Part shown: piece after piece, positions 55,900-64,000 of the stretch
Layout: each line of letters starts with the position of its first letter
Numbering within the stretch: position 1 is the stretch's first letter
NCBI RefSeq assembly: GCF_001540865.1
Contig: NC_033630.1
Location: 8,588,083 to 8,652,082 of the forward strand
From: Ananas comosus
Lineage: Eukaryota; Streptophyta; Magnoliopsida; Poales; Bromeliaceae
Length of the DNA: 64,000 bases
Reading direction: 5' to 3'
The notes under the pieces: generated by a model
The model's database searches: none
Seen by the model: only the letters and a program-made list of their open reading frames with translations
Told to the model about the DNA's origin: nothing
Position numbers and translations under genes: made by a program

Positions 55900-58882
55900 C
55901 TGCTCATGCGAACACACGAAGGCAGACTAAAAACAACAACTCAGCAGTACACAGCATTAAGGCTGCTCCTTCAACCAATTTCACTAATTGGTTCACCAAC
56001 GTAAAGTCCTCGATACCGTGGCTTCTCCGCGGGTTCATGCTCTAGATGAGGCCGTGGTGGTGGGCTCCACGGGCTCGTCTGCCTCGGCTCGTACTACCTA
56101 GCCGACGTCCACGTTCACTGGCGCAACTGGTTACACCACGTCGCGGTTCTCTGGGCTAAGCTCTCCGAGGTCCTCGAATACCTCGCCGTCGAGCGCCATC
56201 GCGGACGCTGTCACCGACTCCCGCTACCAGGCGGGCGCGGGAGCTGGGCACATGGGCTCCACCGCCTCCCACTCCCATAATGCCGCCAAGGCCACTGCCG
56301 TGCGGGTGGCGGTCGATAGCGTGGTGTCCGCCGTAGCCCTAGCCGATGTGGGCTACACAGCCGGCTTCTACACCTTCCTCTCGCGCGCAACCGCCGAGAA
56401 TAGTTCAAGTTCTTCAAGGTAGGTGGTTGAAAGTTCCCGCTCTTCCACCTTGGCCTCTACCAGCTCAGAACCTAACTGAACTACCTTTGGGAGAAGCTAT
56501 TAAACGCATGGAACCTCTCCCTATTTCAGATGGAGCGGTGGGTAACAAACCTCTTGCGCCGCTTCCACACCACCTTCGCGCAATCTGCCCTAGCCGAAGG
56601 GCCGGAAGGCGGCTACAACACCCTCCTTAAGTTCGCCCTCTACAAGCGGTTGATAAAGGGGCTATGTGACTTCGCCTTCGAGTTCCTCTTTAAGGCGTTC
56701 AACCTCGTTCCCCTGGCGCGTCACCGCCTCATACTTGTTCTTAAGAGGGTGTAGTATCTAACACAGGGCCTACAACAGTTCCTACTGGCCCTGACCCGGC
56801 TCACCAAGAACGCTCCTGAAGCCGGCCCTTAGATGTTCCGGCACGTTTATGAATTCGAGTGCTGGAAACGACTCCAGAAACTAGCTCGCGATACCCGCCT
56901 CGTGCCTCTGCGGGTGCAAGCCCTCTTCGCACTCGAAAACCGCCTCAGGTTCCTGTTCCCGTTCTTTGCGGTTCCGCCGCCATCAAGCCCCCCTGTCTGT
57001 GCAATGTTCTTCGGGGGCTTCATACGCGCGTGAGTTGTCTACTCGCCACCTCACGCCGCTACGTACTATACGCCGCCTCTGGTGGACCAGAGCGCGACAC
57101 TTGTTCTGGCTCCGTTCACAATGTTTACACCCGTCGGCCCTGTGAAGTAAGCTCTAACGGGCCCTCCTTCTCGGAGTGGACGGGGGAGCTAACGTAGCCG
57201 CGGCCGCTAAGGCCGAGTGATACCTCCTCGAAGCGGCTGTCGGCACAGCTGACCTGCGCGCTACTACGGCGCAGTTAGACTTCACTGCGCTAGCCGGGGC
57301 TCGCCTGCCCATAAGCGGCGAATCCAGGTTCGACTCCTTGGACGCCTCCGCCTCCTCGTAGCGGAACACCGTCCATACCAAAATTAATTGCCTCAAGCGA
57401 GGTCCCGAAATAAACTATGTCCTCGGTACGTAAGTAAGTATTCATCTAGTAAGCGTGCGTACGTACCGTATGTATATCTTCACTCACCGTTCACCGCTCA
57501 TCTCCCGGGACCCAGCTGTAAATTATGGATGAGCCTCACGCGGAGCACAGGCCACGTTTATCCGCCTACCTAATACGGTTAGGCCTGCAACCTTGAGTGC
57601 TTTAATCTCCGCATGCTACAGTATAACCCATATCTGACCGAAAGCTTCATAATACGTCCACTAGTGCAAGGCACTCGGTCCTGTTCTTCTTAAGTGGATA
57701 GTTCGAACCGTCCCGAGCACGAAGCAGCGCTGCCACAGCCGCTGTTCCCGTTCTTACAACCACTCGTTGCCAACACGTCGCAAAAACCGTTGGCAACATC
57801 TTCACCTAGCTCATCGAGGGTGCAACCTCCTCTATAGCCACCACGTTCTCAAAGGCCTGCACAAGGGATGCCTCAACGGCCCCTATGGTGGCCTAGCCCT
57901 CTAGCTCAAGCAGTATCTGAACCAAGGGCCATGGCGTGGCTAGAGCTTCCGAGGTATGGCTTACCGCGGCCGTCTTAACTTCCTCAACTCCTCAGTTGAC
58001 GTTCTGGAAGAGCTGTTCGTTAAATAGGCCGGTTCACATAGTGGCACCCCTCGGGGCCACAATAAACATGCCTTCTTCCTGCCTAGCAAGGCTGAGACAC
58101 ACCTAATAGCTCTTAATTTGTCTCAGTACTAGTTCTTGTTCATGGGTGATGGGGCTTAGCTACTGGACAAGCTAGTCAACGTTCCCAGCACACACATGAG
58201 TTTCTATCTAAACGTTAGGCCGATAGTGGTTAACTTTTAATTCGGCCTCCTACACGTCTTCTGGCGCAAAACGTGCGCCATACCTGTGATGCTTAAGTGC
58301 CAGTACGGTAAACCTGAGTGCTTACGAGGTCGCCGTAAATACCTGAACTACTTGGCACAGAAGTTTTTCATAAACCTAGCTAAACAGCACCAAAAGTATC
58401 TGCTGTATAACCAGATAAGCGCATCGCTTCTCCTAGTACGGCTCGTAAATTCTTATCACGAAGTTCAGGAAGCCCTCCTCTTCGATATACGATTCGACTT
58501 CTTCACACTGAAGACCGAAGCGCTCCAACGGAAGAATCCCGTACACTAAAGGCGTCCACCTCAAAGACATCTGGGCTCCTTTCAACTCCGTTAGTTCCTA
58601 ACCGGCGCGGGCTGCTTACAGTGCCTCCAAGCTTCGAAGCACCCGAATCGCCCGATAATATCCGCCAAACACCCTCCGAAAAGTTTCTATCATTAAGGTA
58701 AATGAGCAAACTGGGTCTTTCCGTGGTTCAAACAAACCTCGCTTCTCATGCTAGCCTCAAAGTTTCTCAACTTCGTCTCTAACTGAAGCTGAGGCAACGA
58801 GCGAGATGGCCACGTCCCGCTTCTGAAGCACCAGATATCACTACGGAGGATAGAACCCAACCCCACACACAACTACGTTTGC
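55900..58882. pseudogene. Gypsy element 2 gag-pol, first part (mirrored text)
   Basis: In complement reading gag shows WEEFKREMFANYFPDTLKRK (about 56,625-56,685). Reverse transcriptase is well preserved: NAPAAFMDLMNRVFKKYLDR, then FVVVFIDDILVYSRSEEDHA (58,320-58,440) and LYAKLKKCDFWLREVAF (58,490-58,540), without the frameshift present in gypsy 1. The RNase H start (FVVYSDASYLGLGCVLMQ) is cut at 58,887 by a copia insertion and resumes at 63,768. Over the RT to RNase H stretch that I translated, I saw no stop codons. Confidence 0.92.
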
Positions 58883-58887
58883 CCTTC

Positions 58888-59577
58888 ACATTCTATACCT
58901 AGGGCTCCTAGATTTTCCATTCATTGTGGATCTCCCCCCACTTATCCACATTTTTGCCGTTTGAGCTTTTAGAGCCACGTTTATTTTATTTCATCGCCTT
59001 TTATTTTGTAGTGTGGCTCTTAAATTGCACCCTTTTGAGGTTTAGCCTCACTTTTCGGGTGCCCTGGCTAGTGCGCTTCTTTTAGGTGATTCTTTTGAAC
59101 TCATGTTCACTAAAACTGTTTTTATGTGCTGAGTTAAATAGCTAAAGAACAACTACCACTAGAAGCGGCCAGGAGCTAGCTATCCTTAGGTGGTTGGCTG
59201 GAACGACGTTGAGGAGCGTCGCAGTTGCGGAGTTGAGGAGCTTCGCAGGTGGCTTAGGAGCCGAAGTGCGCTTTAGGTGCGCGGCTTGCAGGAAGGCCTC
59301 GAACATCTTAGCTTCTAAACACTACTAAATTGGAAACTTATGGTATTCGATACTCCCAAACAGAAGATTAGTTTATAGTTGAACTAAGAGCTTCTTCTAG
59401 AGCTCATTTTAGCTTCTTAGTGCAGCTAACAACTAAAAGGGCTTTGAACAATACACTTATCTTAGTAGTTTTGCTTTTTTATTCAAAGATCCCAAATCTT
59501 AGTCATTTATAAGTTTCGGAATTTGAAAATCTACTGGGTGTATCGAATAAATATACAAATCTTCTGAATCTTCATCT
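58888..59577. mobile_element. Copia 3' LTR, R-U5 part (mirrored text)
   Basis: It is almost identical to 62,552-63,241 in the same orientation. The U3 found in the 5' LTR is not present next to it. Instead the sequence between the polypurine-like tract (about 59,667) and 59,577 is different and contains GGTATAAAAC in reversed reading. Confidence 0.8.
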
Positions 59578-59659
59578 AACAAAACAACCCCACATATCCC
59601 CCGGCTCTAAAGTACAAAATATGGTAAACTTTGTGTCTTTAGTTGTTTAAAACTTAAAT

Positions 59660-62519
59660 ACTTAAGAGGGGGAACTAGTGAAACTTATGCATGTTAAAAT
59701 AGTAAGGCAAGTCAGTATTCTGCTTCTGTCTAAAGTTTTTTTCTTAGTTTTCATAGTCGAAAAAGAGCATTCTTCCGTGAGGTTCGTTTCGCTCATTTTA
59801 GTAGTTGTTACTCGTTTTATATTGCAAATGGTGGGTTTGAAACTTAGGATCTACCAGGGTAGTTTAGGTACACTTCATTAAGATTTACAAATCTACAGGG
59901 ATTCACTAAGTCTAAGAATACACGTCTGGATCAAACAAAGGGGTTAACTGTCAGGGGTGTATATCACAAGAGAAACTTCAGTTAGAATCCATGTGGAGAT
60001 TGTTGGAGGAAGAATCAATAGAACCTATCGAGGAATTTCAAATACACTGGATCAGCAAGTACGGTATTGCAGAGTCAAAGATTACTGCGGTCCAATGTTA
60101 CAAGTCAGCTTCTTGATTCTTGATGTATTGTCAATAAAACTCTAAATTACGGGAAATTCTTTTCTAACAGTAATGCTCAGTGTACCGTAAGAAATAGCCT
60201 TTTTAAGTATCTTATGGGTAGTAGTGTGTCAACCGAATACGAACGTTCTAATCTAAAGTCGGGGAGTTGTATCTTTTGTAGTAAGTTTCATCCCGGTAGA
60301 CTCTATCAGTGACAAGGAAAAGGTTGTTAAAAACTACTGGCTGGCAGAGGTTTTTGTTGTTCAGGAGGTCTCTAAAACAAGTTTCTTCATTTGGTTAAAA
60401 ATAGAGGCCAGTACACCGCCCTTGTCGGTGATAGGTCTATGGTACTTCATAATAACATTCGTACTTCGCTTCACACTTACTGATCCGTACCCTTCTCAAG
60501 TGGAAACGCGTGGGTTTGGAATGCACAAAACCCAACGCAACTAAGTGAACGAAAACCATGAGCACCGAACAGCTGCTAAACTTAACTAAAGGAGAAGTAT
60601 ACGAGGAAGAAACCAAAGGTACGAACAAAACGGAAACCGAAGCCTCATAAACCACAGGTTCAATCAGAGAAGAATACAAGATGGAAGAAACCTCAGTGTC
60701 AACTGAAGCTACAGCAAAATCCTAATGAAAAGTACCCACGATAACTCGAGAAAGGGAAAACCATCGTCTTAAAGAAATACACAGGATTTTGTGGTGTTTA
60801 TACTGTTCAAAACAATCGGTTTAATAAAAATCCTCTCTGCTTGAATGGTATTTCAAATCCTTGTCGTCAACTGCTCAAAGGTAGTAGAAAGAAGCAATGA
60901 ACTAGTTATATACAGGCAAGTATTGGTTCAGGTTCAAATAAACAAACTGGTTCAGGTTCGTAGAACAGATCAAACGAGCTCGGTCTACTTTTAACCAAGT
61001 TTAGGCTGAAGTCAACTTACTAGCAGAACCACTTAAGGTATAAACGAAGAGATCGAAGACTCAAAACGAACCATTCTTTTAACTACAAGAGGTGGACTCA
61101 GAGGAAAAGAAAAAGTTCATTGCTTGTGAAGAGTTCATTTCTCAACATTCGGAACCAGTTGGGTAGAGAAAGAACGAGATCTAGGAAACAATCACTCCGG
61201 TTAAAACTTAAAAGAACAAGGTTGAGTACATCTGAAGCGGCGTCAGAGAATAATACAAATCGGTAGAAGAAACTAAGTTGTTGTTTAACAACCATACGAC
61301 GCTGGTACAGTAGAAGCAGGCTAAGAAGTAGACTACTCAAGAGGCTTCTACTGAAGAGTACATATCTACAGTATCTCTAGCTCAGTCGTCTACGATTTGT
61401 GTACATTCAACTTAGGACACGTTTGTCACGGCAGCGTAAATGTAGGAGAAGTGAGCTTCACCTTAGCAGTCTACTCCTCAGCAGGGTTCATTATCGAACG
61501 TAGCGAAAGAAGAAGTTGCTGAAAAATAATCCTGTCAGTCTACGCTATACCGGTTTCGGGGATGTGAACATCGTAACTTAAACTGGAAGTGGCGAAAAGA
61601 AGAGAAAACATCTCAGGAAAACTTTCAATAGCCTAAAAGACATAAAACTACTCCTTCTTCTTCTGCTGGGGGGAAATCTAAACGAACAGAACCTTCTTCA
61701 TCTGAAGCCTCCTTTGAAGAAAGATTTCAAGGCTGCTTTGAAGAAACAATCTTCACGATCAACGAAAAGTTTCAGGAGGTTCCAAACGAGGCTGAGACTT
61801 AGACTACTTCAACTTCACTGTAGAGGAAAACAACTAAAATCTCGGTAAGGACTTCGAAATCTTTTTCTGAACCTTCTTCTACTTAATCTTCCTTTTCAGT
61901 AAAGTATTCAAACTTCTCGTGGATGATTAATAAGATGGAACTCAAGTAGTCCTACAAACTGGCAAAGTTATCGGCGTTGGAATCCTGCTTTAGCAAGCCC
62001 TTCCCAAGAGTTTTAAAAAGCTTGTTAAAACTTTAGCCCTTAAAAGAGCGGGTTTAATCGTGTGCACAAATGTTACAGAACGTTTGCTCATATCATGATC
62101 CATTTTCTAAGTACAAGAAGGTATGCTTACCTTAGTTTAGATGATCATTCGTAAACGTTAAAAACTTAGAATTGGTTCGAATATGGGAACACACATTGAG
62201 CGTTTCACAGGGTTTAGAGAAACCGCCAAAGCGTGCGATTCTGCGCTCTTTTAAGTCAAACTAAATTTCGTAACTTATTTCGTAACTATGGAAAGGGCAA
62301 CTTGCTTCTATTAAGTAAAAGGAGAAAGCAGGTAAATAAAGATCCAAAGCCTGGCCATTGTAAGAGCTGTTGAAGCCATCCTACAAAGGTGGGCTTAAGT
62401 TACCGAACGGTATGGGCGAGCAGCTATCATTATTCTTTGCGGGAGTATGCCTGAAAGGTTATTCGCATTAATCACGGTAGCTTTTCGCCCCCAGCTAACT
62501 ACAATGGCGGGAGTCGGTA
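59660..62519. pseudogene. Copia gag and integrase region (mirrored text)
   Basis: In reversed reading the ATG at 62,519 opens gag: MAEGGNINRPPLFDGTNYAY, then WKVRMRAFLITIDERVWQAI, the classic Sirevirus-type gag start. Toward the left end lie a GAG-pre-integrase/integrase segment with CGDCQLGKQTRSAHK (about 59,965-59,920), LHMDLMGPSRIQSLGGKRY, and IVDDFTRFAW (about 59,810-59,780). The reading then stops at a polypurine-like CAAGGGGGAGAATTC (about 59,667) with no reverse transcriptase, so about half of the element is deleted. Confidence 0.9.
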
Positions 62520-62537
62520 CATAATGTTGGATATGGG

Positions 62538-62549
62538 AGAGACTATGGT
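62538..62549. other. Copia primer-binding site, tRNA-iMet (mirrored text)
   Basis: Reversed reading from 62,549 leftward gives TGGTATCAGAGA, two bases after the LTR end. Confidence 0.9.
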
Positions 62550-62551
62550 GA

Positions 62552-63762
62552 ACATTCTATACCTAAAACTCCTAGATTTTCTATTCATTGTGGATCTCCC
62601 CCCACTTATCCACATTTTTGTCGTTTGAGCTTTTAGAGCCACGTTTATTTTGTTTCATCGCCTTTTATTTTGTCGTGTGGCTCTTAAATTGCACTCTTTT
62701 GAGGTTTAGCCTCACTTTTTGGGTGCCCTGGCTAGTGCGCTTCTTTTAGGTGATTCTTTTGAACTCATGTTCACTAAAACTGTTTTTATGTGCTGAATTA
62801 AATGGCTAAAGAACAACTACCACTAGAAGCGGCTAGGAGCTAGCTATCCTTAGGCGGTTGGCTGGAACAACGTTGAGGAGCGTCGCAGTTGTGGAGTTGA
62901 GGAGCTTCGCAGGTGGCTTAGGAGCCGAAGTGCGCTTTAGGTGCGTGGCTTGGAGGAAGGCCTCGAACATCTTAACTTCTAAACACTACTAAATTGGAAA
63001 CTTATGGTATTCGATACTCCCAAACAGAAGATTAGTTTGTAGTTGAACTAAGAGCTTCTTCTAGAGTTCATTTTAACTTCTTAGTGCAGCTAACAATTAA
63101 AAGGGCTTTGAACAATACACTTATCTTAGTAGTTTTGCTTTTTTGTTCAAAGATCCCTAATCTTAGTCATTTATAAGTTTCGGAATTTGAAAATCTACTG
63201 GGTGTATCGAATAAATATACAAATCTTCTGAATCTTCATCTGATCCTAACGTTTTTCAAGAAAAACTTTTGGACACAGCAGGAGTCTCTGGCCAGAAGAG
63301 CTCCTCTGGCCAGACACTCTTTGGCCAGAGAGTTCACTCCTTGGCCAGGGAGCGACGCACTGGTTTTAGTGTTGCAAGCCCTTGGCTAGAGAGTTCGAAC
63401 TCTGGCCAGGGAACGACGCGCTGTCTTTATGGTTCCGAGCCCTTGGCCAGAGAGTAGAGTCCCCTGGCCAACGTAGTTTCGAGTGCGTCACTCCTGGAAT
63501 CCTCTTGGCCAGAGAACTGGAGTCCCTGGCCAGGGACTTGTGTCTTTTCAAGTCATTTTATAAAAATTTTGTTAGATTCGGAAGACTTGAATAAGATTAT
63601 TTTTTAGAAGTGGTGTTTACTAGAAAAGGAGTATGGAATCCACGGCTTGAAATGCTCACTTAGAAAAAGGAAGTTAAATCTAGAAAAGAAGTTAGAAGGC
63701 GTTGGTTGAAAATTCCGAGGTAAGTTGTAATGCTTTAGGCGGTTGGATATTTTAGGAATTGT
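62552..63762. mobile_element. Copia 5' LTR, 1,211 bp (mirrored text)
   Basis: In reversed reading it begins TGTTAAGG and ends ATCTTACA. Its U3 part (63,280-63,540) holds several copies of the ACCGGT-centred motif (in complement reading GGGAACCGGTCTCT and GAGACCGGTCCC), the same motif found in gypsy LTRs of this window. The last 690 bases are repeated at 58,888-59,577. Confidence 0.85.
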
Positions 63763-63767
63763 CCTTC

Positions 63768-64000
63768 CACTAACGGATGCGTAGGGCAGTCGACTTCTCG
63801 ATACTTTTCTTGATGGGATAGGTACTAAACCTCGATCGCCGCCACTAAAAGCGGAATTTCGACACCTCCGTGATAAATATACCACGGGTGACACTCTAGA
63901 TATGGCTGGTGTCCTCGAATTTCATGAACAAATGAGTCTTCCTCGAGTTATACGCAGTCGCCGCCACCAACCTCGACAATTTCCTAATACTACAGCTATA
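63768..64000. pseudogene. Gypsy element 2 RNase H continuation, runs off the window (mirrored text)
   Basis: In complement reading the frame continues as VIAYASRQLKSYEKNYPIHD, LELAAVIFALKLWRHYLYGA and TDHRSLKYLFTQKELNMRQR, an undamaged RNase H domain of a Ty3/gypsy element. The mirrored polarity therefore extends to the last base of the window. Confidence 0.92.

Larger units (their letters stand above)
58888..63762. mobile_element. Copia (Sirevirus-like) retrotransposon inserted in gypsy 2 (mirrored text)
   Basis: In complement reading the insertion runs from TGTAAGATATGG (58,888) to CCTTAACA (63,762). It is flanked by the perfect 5-bp duplication GGAAG (printed CCTTC) at 58,883-58,887 and 63,763-63,767. 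Removing the insert and one duplication joins MQTGK to VIAYASRQL in frame. The copia gene order runs the opposite way, in reversed reading: 5' LTR 63,762 to 62,552, primer-binding site 62,549, gag from 62,519, integrase near 59,800, then 3' LTR text. The rest of pol (RT, RNase H) is missing, so this is a deletion derivative. Confidence 0.9.

Noticed and set aside
56859..57197. Open frame of about 112 codons on the printed plus strand
   Set aside because: It is a shadow of gypsy 2 gag in mirrored text with no domain of its own.
33377..64000. A genuine chromosomal inversion as the explanation of the right half
   Set aside because: An inversion would give the reverse complement, which the minus strand would reveal. 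Genes here are readable only by complementing without reversal, which recombination cannot generate.

Overview
This is plant nuclear DNA. It is AT-rich intergenic sequence packed with LTR retrotransposons, MITEs and microsatellites, plus one broken leucine-rich-repeat receptor-like-protein gene. The Ty3/gypsy chromoviruses, Sirevirus-like copia and very long LTRs studded with ACCGGT palindromes suit a monocot. Pineapple (Ananas) is my guess from general memory and cannot be proved from the window. I see no intact host gene and no tRNA, rRNA or CRISPR locus.

The main result concerns strand polarity. From about 33,377 (just after a 25-N gap at 33,352-33,376) to the window end at 64,000, the text is written with the wrong polarity: it is complemented without being reversed, which is the same as reversed without being complemented. 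Read normally on either strand, this 30.6 kb gives only short chance ORFs. If each base is complemented and the text is still read left to right, clear proteins appear: gypsy gag, protease, reverse transcriptase with the F-I-D-D box, RNase H, integrase and chromodomain. Reading the printed letters right to left gives a copia gag and integrase and a FAR1/MULE transposase. tRNA-iMet primer-binding sites and TG...CA LTR ends appear the same way. DNA rearrangement cannot produce this, because a true inversion gives a reverse complement. It is an assembly or data-handling artefact, and conventional ORFs in 33,377-64,000 should be ignored. Features there carry strand '.', and their evidence says how to read them ('complement reading' = complement, left to right; 'reversed reading' = printed letters right to left).

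Layout of the normal part: 1-7,200 is intergenic, with a direct duplication, two fold-back structures and an 823-bp MITE. 7,207-13,626 is the LRR receptor-like pseudogene, split by a 3.5-kb solo LTR with a perfect 5-bp target duplication. 13,627-17,500 holds LTR fragments and a CACTA-like element. 17,512-22,574 is a cluster of short inverted-repeat elements lying inside (TA)n/(GA)n tracts. 22,592 to about 30,515 is a decayed FAR1-domain MULE transposon with a GRF zinc-finger remnant, itself split by a 2.66-kb solo LTR. About 30,515-33,351 is a minus-strand gypsy fragment with its LTR and primer-binding site, holding a second copy of the 0.8-kb MITE.

Layout of the mirrored part: 33,377-38,042 is a second FAR1/MULE copy, better preserved in the transposase core. 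About 38,125-44,059 is a very long LTR carrying a nested 2.54-kb solo LTR. 44,060-52,556 is gypsy element 1. 52,557 to about 53,392 is an inverted LTR piece. About 53,393 to 64,000 and beyond is gypsy element 2, interrupted in its RNase H region by a copia element (58,888-63,762) with a perfect 5-bp target duplication.

The best candidate for an undescribed system is the microsatellite-inserting family. The TA-flanked MITEs share terminal sequence with the FAR1/GRF MULE, so the MULE may be their autonomous partner.
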